Below, in pieces: positions 1 to 5,179 of a stretch of 6,098 bases of DNA. Under the pieces are notes generated by a model, which had not been told where the DNA came from, searched no databases, and worked only from the letters and a program-made list of their open reading frames with translations. Position 1 is the stretch's first letter. Each line of letters opens with the position of its first letter. A program made the translations under genes and the position numbers. The stretch is taken from assembly GCA_027024625.1 (NCBI GenBank), contig JALVRY010000146.1, forward strand, positions 1-6,098. Direction: 5' to 3'. The DNA comes from Thiotrichaceae bacterium (GTDB lineage Bacteria; Pseudomonadota; Gammaproteobacteria; Thiotrichales; Thiotrichaceae).

Positions 1-299
1 ACTTAGAACTCATTCCAGTCGAGGACGTTTATTACTTCCAAGCGGATCAAAAATACGTCACCGTGCGTTACAAAAAGGGTGAAGTGATCATCGAAGAATC
101 GTTAAAGTCTTTAGAAAAAGACTTAGCAGATAACTTTATCCGTATTCACCGTAATGCATTGGTTGCCAAACAGTGTATTACTGGTCTGGATAAATCCGAC
201 ATTGGGCGTGTTCAAGTTAAGATTGACAATATTGATGATCGCTTAGAAGTGAGTCGTCGTCATGTTGCAGAAATCCGTCGATTTGTACGCAACCGTTAA
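1..299 (+). CDS. algR: AlgR/LytR-family response regulator, C-terminal LytTR DNA-binding domain (5' partial)
   Basis: The frame is open from position 3 to the TAA at 297-299 and gives about 98 residues of a LytTR DNA-binding domain; the N-terminal receiver domain lies before the window. Visible hallmarks are the start of the domain (LIPVEDVYYFQADQKYVTV), the ESLKSLE segment, and the family signature FIRIHRNALVA, followed by a terminal RRH...RRFVRNR. These match AlgR-type regulators of gammaproteobacteria, which bind DNA as output of a two-component pair with an AlgZ/FimS-like sensor and control exopolysaccharide, type IV pili and related surface traits. An ATG/GTG inside this stretch (for example GTG at 63) is not the true start because conserved domain sequence continues upstream. 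The exact target genes cannot be inferred. In Pseudomonas algR is followed by hemC; here it is followed by a terminator and mutY. The family is certain; the symbol is by resemblance. Confidence 0.85.
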   Translation, partial: LELIPVEDVYYFQADQKYVTVRYKKGEVIIEESLKSLEKDLADNFIRIHRNALVAKQCITGLDKSDIGRVQVKIDNIDDRLEVSRRHVAEIRRFVRNR

Positions 300-375
300 T
301 AATCTCCTGAATTTTTTATAAGTTCAGAAAATAAGGCTTGGCTTTCTCCAAGCAAACAATATGTTTTATCTTTTT

Positions 376-410
376 AGAGGTAATATCATTGGATATTACC
401 TCTTTTTTTT
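376..410 (+). terminator. Intrinsic terminator after the algR-like gene
   Basis: A perfect 12-bp stem (AGAGGTAATATC at 376-387 with GATATTACCTCT at 392-403) closes a 4-nt loop and runs directly into eight T residues (403-410). This is a textbook rho-independent terminator. It ends transcription from the regulator gene about 80 bp after its stop codon and separates it from mutY. A weaker 6-bp hairpin (GCTTGG 336-341 / CCAAGC 348-353) lies just before it. Confidence 0.93.
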
Positions 411-425
411 CGCCTAATTTTTATT

Positions 426-453
426 TTGATGATGTTAGACTGGCAAATATTCT
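426..453 (+). promoter_or_regulatory. Candidate sigma-70 promoter for mutY-yggX
   Basis: Between the terminator and the mutY start there is TTGATG (426-431; 4 of 6 matches to TTGACA) and TATTCT (448-453; 4 of 6 matches to TATAAT), separated by 16 bp. It would start transcription near 460, leaving a leader of about 16 nt before the ATG at 476. The match is modest in AT-rich DNA. The main support is positional: the strong terminator just upstream means mutY needs its own promoter here. Confidence 0.35.
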
Positions 454-475
454 AAAAAGTATTGAAGCTATTTTA

Positions 476-1582
476 ATGTCTAAACAATTATCACTGACTC
501 CCCAAAATTCAATGATTTGTGCTATTTCCTTTGCTGAACGTGTATTGGCATGGTTTGATTTACATGGGCGTAAAGATTTACCGTGGCAGCAAGATATTTC
601 ACCCTATCGGGTATGGATTTCTGAAATCATGTTGCAACAAACACAGGTAAATACAGTGATTCCATACTATCTAAAGTTTATGGCTTCATTCCCTGATGTA
701 ATGAGCTTGGCAAATGCGGATCAAGATGAAGTATTAAAACACTGGTCAGGTCTAGGATACTATGCAAGAGCAAGGAACTTACATAAAGCAGCTCAAACAA
801 TACGAGATGAATATGCGGGTGAATTCCCTGAAGATATTAAGCAACTTATTGATTTATCCGGTATTGGTCGTTCTACAGCGGCAGCTATCTTATCCATTGC
901 TTGTCAACAGTCTCATGCCATACTAGATGGTAATGTAAAACGTGTGCTTGCTCGTTATTATGCAGTAAAGGGTTGGACAGGCAGCACAAAGGTTCAAAAA
1001 CAACTTTGGCACTATGCAGAAGATTTATTGCCAAGTGATAAACTGAGTCGTACCGCAGATTACACACAAGCGATGATGGATTTGGGTGCAACTATTTGTG
1101 TTCGAGGCAAACCAAAGTGTGAAGTTTGTCCATTAAATGTGGATTGCAAAGCACTACAGCTTGGTAAAACACAGGATTACCCTCAGCCAAAACCTAAAAA
1201 AATACTACCTGAACGATCGACATTTATGTTGATCATTCAAAACCAACAGGGTGAAGTTTTTCTACAAAAACGTCCAGCAATGGGGATTTGGGGTGGCTTA
1301 TGGAGTTTTCCTCAATTTGAAAAAGAAAGTGAGGCTGAAAATTGGCTTCAAGATCAATTTAAAACAGGGCTAGATATTTATAAAAGTCTCCCCAAAGTAG
1401 TGCATACCTTTAGCCATTTTCGTTTGACAATAAAGCCTTATTTATTGCAAATGGAATCGGCAGAGCAAAGGATAATGGAAGCAAACACTCAGCTCTGGTA
1501 TAACATCAACACAGAATTCAATGGTGGTCTAGCGGCTCCCATATCAACATTATTAGACTCTATTAGGATTAAAAAAGGATAA
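476..1582 (+). CDS. mutY: A/G-specific adenine DNA glycosylase MutY
   Basis: MutY removes adenine mispaired with 8-oxoguanine in base-excision repair, in the cytoplasm. From ATG 476 the protein has 368 residues (E. coli MutY: 350). The N-terminal helix-hairpin-helix glycosylase domain covers about residues 18-225: WISEIMLQQTQ carries the expected catalytic Glu (E50), LSGIGRSTAAAI is the hairpin, and LDGNVKRVLAR carries the catalytic Asp (D151). A [4Fe-4S] loop follows with C208, C215, C218 and C224 (C-x6-C-x2-C-x5-C). Residues about 246-365 form the NUDIX-like domain that reads 8-oxoG, with the TFSHFRL motif. The frame stays open upstream to 338, but that stretch runs through the terminator at 376-410 and has no MutY-like sequence. 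ATG 512 (356 residues) is an alternative start; neither start has a strong Shine-Dalgarno. All key residues are present. yggX follows by 4 bp. Confidence 0.97.
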   Translation: MSKQLSLTPQNSMICAISFAERVLAWFDLHGRKDLPWQQDISPYRVWISEIMLQQTQVNTVIPYYLKFMASFPDVMSLANADQDEVLKHWSGLGYYARARNLHKAAQTIRDEYAGEFPEDIKQLIDLSGIGRSTAAAILSIACQQSHAILDGNVKRVLARYYAVKGWTGSTKVQKQLWHYAEDLLPSDKLSRTADYTQAMMDLGATICVRGKPKCEVCPLNVDCKALQLGKTQDYPQPKPKKILPERSTFMLIIQNQQGEVFLQKRPAMGIWGGLWSFPQFEKESEAENWLQDQFKTGLDIYKSLPKVVHTFSHFRLTIKPYLLQMESAEQRIMEANTQLWYNINTEFNGGLAAPISTLLDSIRIKKG

Positions 1583-1586
1583 GCTC

Positions 1587-1856
1587 ATGACAAGAATGGT
1601 GAACTGCGTATTATTAAAGCGTGAAGCAGAAGGCTTAGATAGACCAACATACCCAGGTGATTTAGGGCAACGAATTTTTGAAAATGTATCTAAAGAAGCA
1701 TGGGGAAACTGGATTAAACAGCAGACTATTCTGATGAATGAGTACCGCCTTAGTCCAATTAACCCTAAAGATCGTAAGTTTTTAGAGGAAGAAATGGAGA
1801 AATTTTTCTTTGGTGCAGGTGCGAGTAAGGTCGATAATTTAGTTCCTGAAGGTTAA
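1587..1856 (+). CDS. yggX: YggX, Fe(II)-trafficking / oxidative damage protection protein
   Basis: This is a small cytoplasmic protein of 89 residues (E. coli YggX: 91). In the family it protects iron-sulfur enzymes from superoxide and is linked to Fe(II) trafficking. The sequence has the family's conserved Cys7 (VNC at residues 5-7), the KREAEG block, YPGDLGQRI, the SKEAW..W..QQT block, and the C-terminal LEEEMEKFFFG helix. An AAGGA Shine-Dalgarno (1575-1579) lies inside the 3' end of mutY, and only 4 bp separate mutY's stop from this ATG, so the two are co-transcribed and probably translationally coupled. The mutY-yggX order is the classical one in gammaproteobacteria and joins two defences against oxidative damage: repair of 8-oxoG mispairs and protection of Fe-S clusters, including MutY's own. 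Confidence 0.96.
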   Translation: MTRMVNCVLLKREAEGLDRPTYPGDLGQRIFENVSKEAWGNWIKQQTILMNEYRLSPINPKDRKFLEEEMEKFFFGAGASKVDNLVPEG

Positions 1857-1863
1857 TCACTCA

Positions 1864-1945
1864 TTGGGTTATGTGGCTTTTGTTACATAACTGATATTAC
1901 GCGGTTAATAAAAATTAACCACGCAACATCAGTTACATAACCCAA
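1864..1945. repeat. Large imperfect inverted repeat between convergent genes
   Basis: Two 28-nt arms (1882-1909 and 1914-1941) face each other around an AAAA loop (1910-1913). On the plus strand there are 23 Watson-Crick pairs and 5 mismatches, all A-C (1886/1937, 1887/1936, 1896/1927, 1899/1924, 1902/1921). On the minus strand all five become G-U pairs, so a minus-strand RNA would pair along the full 28 bp. A second, competing pairing joins TTGGGTTATGT (1864-1874) perfectly with ACATAACCCAA (1935-1945). GTTACATAAC occurs in both arms (1882-1891 and 1932-1941). The element follows yggX's stop and the end of the minus-strand zinc-ribbon gene, so it could act as a 3'-end structure for either. 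No T tract follows, so it is not a classical terminator. It may instead be a dispersed palindromic repeat. Confidence 0.75.
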
Positions 1946-1996
1946 ACTCAGTAATAAAAGTGACTCTAGTTTGGACTATGCTGTGCAGCCATCTGA

Positions 1997-2188
1997 TTAA
2001 TTCAACCAATCTGGTGGCACAAAGTACATTATGACAAAACAAAAGATAACTACAGCAATAAAGAAAAGCTTGAATCGTTTTTGCGATGCACCGGCTTGTT
2101 CTTTAGATAATGGAATCTGGCAGCTAGGGCAGACTCTATCTTCCTCTTGAATAATGTTGCCACAGTGACTACAGGTTAATTTTTCCAT
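1997..2188 (-). CDS. Small zinc-ribbon protein with one C-terminal membrane segment
   Basis: This 63-residue protein has an N-terminal zinc ribbon, C6-x2-C9 and C20-x2-C23 (TCSHCG ... VCPSCQIPL), a polar linker with lysines and arginine (about 29-40), and one hydrophobic segment at about 41-57 (LFFIAVVIF onward), ending FVPPDWLN. It looks like a tail-anchored inner-membrane protein with the zinc ribbon probably in the cytoplasm. Its start overlaps the stop of the tri-heme cytochrome gene by one base (TAATG), with CGGAA about 9 nt upstream, so translation is likely coupled and the two genes form an operon. The function is unknown. The context suggests a role in handling or assembling the cytochrome, but the ribbon and the cytochrome are expected on opposite sides of the membrane, so this is only inference. 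It is real rather than chance because of the cysteine pattern, the TM segment and the coupling. Confidence 0.8.
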   Translation of the reverse strand: MEKLTCSHCGNIIQEEDRVCPSCQIPLSKEQAGASQKRFKLFFIAVVIFCFVIMYFVPPDWLN

Positions 2189-3015
2189 TATTCAATTTCC
2201 GCCTTTAAATCATAAAGAATACGATGACTAGCATGGCAATGAGCACAGGCTTGTACAGCAAATTGTCCAAGTATCTGACCACTTTTCCCTTTATCTATTC
2301 CTGTTTTAAGTTCATTTAACAAAGCTGTGGTTTTATCACCAAGATAATACTCTTTTGCACTAGCTTCTTTATGGCAGTTATCACAACTTGAACGTAGTGT
2401 TGTTATTCCAGTACGGACAGCTTTTAATGCAGTTTGAGCTTTTTCTTTATTTCCATCATCGGCTGCGATTTTTATACGATTAACATCACGCATTAGCAAC
2501 TTCATAAAATCTAAATAAGAAGTATCTTCTCCCTCAATTGTGACATGGATTTTACCAAAATCAGGGCTGCGATAGATGGCAGCAACCTGTGCCCGATAAT
2601 CCTGATGGCAGCCTTTACATGAGGTTTGTAATTTTTTTAACGCGACATTTAAGGCAGTAAAATCACCTTGTTTTGCTGCAACTTCAAGTTTATCTGCCCA
2701 TTCTAGCTCTAGTTCATCCTTCCACTCAGGAACCATCTCCGCAATTTTTCGGTAATGTGTTACTAACTGACTTGCCCATTTTTCAGTGTGAGGCTGATCT
2801 TGTTCAGCCATGTACTCACTCACTGCTTGAATCTCACGTCGTAGCTTAAACATATTATGATGCCAAACATTATGTTTATTAGCGGGTTTATACCATTGCT
2901 TAAGTGATGCAGGTGGTTTGTTTAAAGTAGCCGTTTCATCAGCAGATAGAGATGAAATGCAAAAAAGAGCAGTAATAAAGAGTAGTAACAGTCGCATAAG
3001 TATATTTAACCGCAT
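2188..3015 (-). CDS. Periplasmic tri-heme c-type cytochrome, cytochrome c'-like repeats
   Basis: The protein has 275 residues. Residues 1 to about 25 form a Sec signal peptide (hydrophobic core LLLLFITALF, likely cleavage after SLSA), so the mature protein is exported. Three heme c attachment motifs are visible: C133KGCH137, C211DNCH215 and C257AHCH261. The first (LKKLQTSCKGCHQDYR) closely resembles the C-terminal heme helix of class II cytochromes c'. The second (ALKAVRTGITTLRSSCDNCHKE) has the same kind of helix, suggesting a duplicated helical-bundle unit (about 39-150 and 165-275), with the third heme added in the second half. Both start candidates (ATG 3015, ATG 2997) have poor Shine-Dalgarno sequences; 3015 is chosen as the longer, but 2997 gives a more compact signal peptide. 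It is divergent from the NirN-like gene and probably shares its control region. The likely role is periplasmic electron transfer; a substrate cannot be named. Confidence 0.88.
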   Translation of the reverse strand: MRLNILMRLLLLFITALFCISSLSADETATLNKPPASLKQWYKPANKHNVWHHNMFKLRREIQAVSEYMAEQDQPHTEKWASQLVTHYRKIAEMVPEWKDELELEWADKLEVAAKQGDFTALNVALKKLQTSCKGCHQDYRAQVAAIYRSPDFGKIHVTIEGEDTSYLDFMKLLMRDVNRIKIAADDGNKEKAQTALKAVRTGITTLRSSCDNCHKEASAKEYYLGDKTTALLNELKTGIDKGKSGQILGQFAVQACAHCHASHRILYDLKAEIE

Positions 3016-3053
3016 TCAAGTGTATTTGTGATTATTTGTTGATTTAGTTAGAC

Positions 3054-3071
3054 CTGAATCTGTAGATTCAG
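3054..3071. promoter_or_regulatory. Perfect 8-bp dyad: leader hairpin or operator of the tri-heme cytochrome operon
   Basis: CTGAATCTGTAGATTCAG is a perfect inverted repeat of two 8-nt arms around a GT spacer. It lies 39-56 bp upstream of the cytochrome start codon. If minus-strand transcription starts near 3074, as the TATGAT at 3081-3086 predicts, the dyad occupies about +4 to +21 of the RNA. It could then be a 5'-end stabilising hairpin or an operator where a second regulator blocks the promoter. No known regulator's consensus was recognised. Confidence 0.5.
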
Positions 3072-3080
3072 ACCAGAACC

Positions 3081-3086
3081 ATCATA
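3081..3086 (-). promoter_or_regulatory. -10 element of the minus-strand cytochrome promoter
   Basis: On the minus strand 3086-3081 reads TATGAT, 5 of 6 matches to TATAAT. Taking it as -12 to -7 puts the start point at 3074, giving a 59-nt leader to the ATG at 3015. The FNR-type box centre (3115.5) then falls at exactly -41.5, the standard class II activator position. No good -35 hexamer is present, as expected for an activator-dependent promoter. Confidence 0.6.
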
Positions 3087-3108
3087 TATCCCATTGAAAA
3101 CTCATTCG

Positions 3109-3122
3109 TTGACTCTGATCAA
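3109..3122. promoter_or_regulatory. FNR/ANR/DNR-type binding site between divergent cytochrome genes
   Basis: TTGAC-TCTG-ATCAA matches the CRP/FNR-family consensus TTGAT-N4-ATCAA at 9 of 10 positions. Oxygen-sensing FNR/ANR and NO-sensing DNR/NnrR share this consensus, so the sequence cannot say which one binds. The centre lies 41.5 bp from the predicted minus-strand start point (3074) and 41.5 bp from the A of the plus-strand ATG (3157). It is thus placed to activate both cytochrome genes under low oxygen or nitrogen-oxide exposure. TTGACT (3109-3114) also resembles a -35 hexamer, but no -10 at proper spacing follows it. Confidence 0.7.
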
Positions 3123-3143
3123 TGAGAGTAAATAAGGTCGTGA

Positions 3144-3149
3144 TAGCAT
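3144..3149 (+). promoter_or_regulatory. Candidate -10 element for the NirN-like gene
   Basis: TAGCAT (4 of 6 matches to TATAAT) would start transcription at about 3156-3157, at the start codon itself. This agrees to within 1 bp with class II spacing from the FNR-type box. The hexamer match is weak; the support is mainly its spacing and the lack of a Shine-Dalgarno before the ATG. Confidence 0.35.
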
Positions 3150-3156
3150 TTATCGC

Positions 3157-4698
3157 ATGAAAAATATTATCACACTTATTATTGCAACTTTTCTCGTAAA
3201 TCCTGTATTTGCAGAGCCTCAAGATACTGAAAGTCTGTATCAGCAGCACTGTAGTCAATGTCATGGAAAGAATCGCCTTGGCATAACAGGCCCAGCCTTA
3301 TTACCCGATAATTTAAAACGCTTGCATAAAAAAAATGCAATTAAGACCATTACGCAGGGGCGAGCAGCAACACAAATGCTGCCTTTTAAAGATAAGCTTA
3401 CAGAACAGCAAATTAAGGCATTAGTTGATTATATTTTTACACCTTTGGCAGAAACACCAACATGGGGAGAAAAGGAAATTCGTGCCAGCCATGTCGTTTA
3501 CCCCATAGAAAATCCAACAGATAAACCAGTATTTGATGCGGATCCGTTAAACTTATTTCTAGTAGTTGAGGCAGGTGATCACCATGTTTCGGTATTAGAT
3601 GGCGATAAGCTTGAGCCAATCTACCGTTTCCCCTCTCGTTTTGGTTTGCATGGAGGACCTAAATACAATTCAACAGGACGATATGTCTACTTCACCTCAC
3701 GCGATGGTTGGATTAGCAAATTCGATATGTATCAACTTAAAATGGTCGCAGAAATACGTGTTGGCATTAATGCCCGTAACTCTGCCATTTCTAGTGATGA
3801 TCGCTTTGTTATTGTTGGTAACTATATGCCCAATACACTGGTCATTTTAGATGCTAAAGATTTAAGTTTGGTAAAAATCATTCCCGCTATTGGTGAAAAT
3901 GGAAAAGCATCTCGTATTTCAGCTGTTTATGATGCTCGTCCCCGAAAAAGTTTTGTGGCAGCTCTAAAAGACAGTCCCGAAGTTTGGGAGATTAACTATG
4001 CTGATCCGCCACCAGCGGGGTTTGGTCAATGGGTACATGATTATCAAAAAGAATCAGGTGAAGCAACGATTGAAAAATTCCCTATTCGGAAGATTAAGCT
4101 AGATTCCGTATTAGATGATTTCTTCTTTGATCAAGAGTATGTGCATATTCTCAGTGCTTCTCGCAAAGGCAAAGGGCAAGTTGTCGATTTAGATTTAGGT
4201 CGCAAAGTGGCTGACCTTGATATTCCTGGAATGCCTCATCTAAGTTCAGGTATTACATGGAAAATGGGCGATAAAACTGTAATGGCAACACCCAATCTTA
4301 AGGAAAATGAGGTGAGTGTTGTAGATATGAAAACATGGAAGCTAATCAAGAAAATTCCGACTCTTGGATCAGGCTTCTTTATGCGTAGCCATGAAAAATC
4401 CCCTTATGCATGGGTTGATGTGTTTTTTGGTAAAGATAAAGATGCAATGCATGTAATTGATAAGCAAACCTTAAAAATTGTCAAAACACTTCGCCCTGCT
4501 CTGGGTAAAACATCTGCCCATGTTGAATTTACTCGTGATGGAAAATACGCTCTAGTTAGTATTTGGGAAATGGATGGTGAAATAGTCGTCTATGATGCAA
4601 AAACACTAGAAATCGTAAAACGCATACCCATGAAAAAACCAGTAGGTAAATATAATGTTTACAACAAAATCACCCGCTCTGCTGGGACGAGTCATTAA
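3157..4698 (+). CDS. nirN: NirN-like protein: c-type cytochrome fused to a cytochrome d1 beta-propeller
   Basis: The precursor has 513 residues. Residues 1-19 are a signal peptide (cleavage after VFA), so it is periplasmic. The cytochrome c domain (about 22-98) carries C32SQCH36 and a likely axial Met74 (QMLPF). From about 105 to the end is a cytochrome d1 eight-bladed propeller; LHGGPKY with H165, then SRDGWISKFD, is where d1 proteins place the proximal heme d1 histidine, and H361 (MPHLSSG) lies where distal-side histidines occur. The C-terminus (GKYNVYNKITRSAGTSH) resembles NirN/NirF rather than NirS. NirF usually lacks the heme c domain, and the length is close to Pseudomonas NirN (about 493), so NirN is preferred. 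NirN catalyses the last step of heme d1 formation (dihydro-d1 dehydrogenation) and passes d1 to NirS. No nirS or other d1 genes are in the window, so an uncharacterised role is possible. There is no Shine-Dalgarno; ATG 3157 is fixed by the signal peptide. Confidence 0.85.
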   Translation: MKNIITLIIATFLVNPVFAEPQDTESLYQQHCSQCHGKNRLGITGPALLPDNLKRLHKKNAIKTITQGRAATQMLPFKDKLTEQQIKALVDYIFTPLAETPTWGEKEIRASHVVYPIENPTDKPVFDADPLNLFLVVEAGDHHVSVLDGDKLEPIYRFPSRFGLHGGPKYNSTGRYVYFTSRDGWISKFDMYQLKMVAEIRVGINARNSAISSDDRFVIVGNYMPNTLVILDAKDLSLVKIIPAIGENGKASRISAVYDARPRKSFVAALKDSPEVWEINYADPPPAGFGQWVHDYQKESGEATIEKFPIRKIKLDSVLDDFFFDQEYVHILSASRKGKGQVVDLDLGRKVADLDIPGMPHLSSGITWKMGDKTVMATPNLKENEVSVVDMKTWKLIKKIPTLGSGFFMRSHEKSPYAWVDVFFGKDKDAMHVIDKQTLKIVKTLRPALGKTSAHVEFTRDGKYALVSIWEMDGEIVVYDAKTLEIVKRIPMKKPVGKYNVYNKITRSAGTSH

Positions 4699-4778
4699 TT
4701 AGATGATTTATTGAAATGCTTCTAATAATCCTCTGTGTTAGAGCTATTTTCTAAGAGTTACAAACTTTTGTTCAGATT

Positions 4779-4795
4779 AGGTTAATAATTAACCT
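4779..4795. promoter_or_regulatory. 17-bp palindrome upstream of the small zinc-ribbon gene
   Basis: AGGTTAATAATTAACCT is a perfect 8+1+8 dyad. It lies about 20 bp upstream of the first of two extended -10 motifs, where a -35 element would be expected, so it may be an operator or activator site. As RNA it would make only a 7-bp, AU-rich stem with a GUUUUA after it, a poor terminator for the NirN-like gene 80 bp upstream. The core GGTTAAT...ATTAACC also forms the tip of the large inverted repeat at 1903-1920. Confidence 0.45.
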
Positions 4796-4810
4796 GTTTT
4801 AGACTTATAT

Positions 4811-4832
4811 TGCTATATTTTCATGCTATATT
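4811..4832 (+). promoter_or_regulatory. Tandem extended -10 motifs before the small zinc-ribbon gene
   Basis: TGCTATATT occurs twice, at 4811-4819 and 4824-4832. Each is an extended -10 (TG-n-TATATT; hexamer 5 of 6 matches). No convincing -35 accompanies either, which extended -10 promoters can tolerate. The second copy would start transcription at about 4839, leaving a leader of about 35 nt before the ATG at 4874. Confidence 0.5.
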
Positions 4833-4873
4833 ATTACCCGTAATAGGGAGTGATATTTATAGGGATATGGGTA

Positions 4874-5059
4874 ATGAAATCTAAAAAGTACTGTCCAGAC
4901 TGTGCAAGTTTCGATATTAGAAGAACTCATAGAGGATTCGTTAAAAAGAGAATCTTACACTTCCCCGCCTTATGGAAGTGTAACAAATGTGCTTGTAAGT
5001 TTTCAGAAACGAAAATGGAGAAAAATAAGTTAAAAGAGATTCCAGCCCTTTTTGTGTGA
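4874..5059 (+). CDS. Small cytoplasmic zinc-ribbon protein, function unknown
   Basis: From ATG 4874 the protein has 61 residues. Two cysteine pairs form a zinc ribbon: KYCPDC (C7, C10) and WKCNKCACKF (C36, C39). Between them is a basic, arginine-rich stretch (IRRTHRGFVKKRILHF), and the short tail after SETKMEKNKLK is lysine-rich. There is no signal peptide or membrane segment. The layout resembles small ribbon proteins with a basic loop between knuckles, which hints at nucleic-acid or protein contact, but no function is recognised. ATG 4874 is preferred over GTG 4850 because AGGGAT (4861-4866) sits 7 nt before it and the cysteine domain starts right after; AGGGAG (4845-4850) abuts GTG 4850 and is too close to serve it. 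Its own promoter motifs lie upstream, so it appears monocistronic. It is convergent with the MenE-like gene. Confidence 0.7.
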   Translation: MKSKKYCPDCASFDIRRTHRGFVKKRILHFPALWKCNKCACKFSETKMEKNKLKEIPALFV

Positions 5060-5179
5060 TACATCTCAAAAAACACTATGGCAGGTATTCATATATTTAT
5101 TATCCTTTGGTAAGAAATTGACAATAGTGATTTTTATTGATTTAGCTTGAAGTCGTTTTATAGGTGATACATCCAATTC

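Noticed and set aside
1942..1974. Second hairpin CCAAACT (1942-1948) / AGTTTGG (1968-1974)
   Set aside because: A 7-bp stem with a 19-nt loop and no T run; it overlaps the larger inverted repeat and may be incidental.
3082..3264. Open frame on the minus strand across the divergent promoter
   Set aside because: It overlaps the FNR-type box and the start of the NirN-like gene, its product has no recognisable domain, and it has no coupling to the cytochrome gene.
3599..3850. Open frames inside the NirN-like gene (3599-3850 plus, 3437-3619 minus) and inside mutY (885-1091 minus)
   Set aside because: They are shadows in other frames of clearly conserved coding sequence.
3157..4698. Cytochrome cd1 nitrite reductase NirS
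   Set aside because: The domain order is the same, but the C-terminus (NVYNKITRSAGTSH) and the LHGGPKY...SRDGWISK blade are of the NirN/NirF type, and the protein is shorter than typical NirS.
4699..4778. Terminator for the NirN-like gene
   Set aside because: Only a 5-bp stem (TCTAA/TTAGA, about 4720-4740) with a long loop and a poor T run was found; too weak to annotate.
5056..5173. Direct repeat GTGATACATC at 5056-5065 and 5164-5173
   Set aside because: It is only 10 bp, with nothing element-like between the copies (108 bp apart); probably chance, though they flank the gap between the two convergent genes.
5060..5179. Bidirectional terminator between the zinc-ribbon and MenE-like genes
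   Set aside because: The stretch is AT-rich with scattered T runs, but no stem longer than about 5 bp was found.
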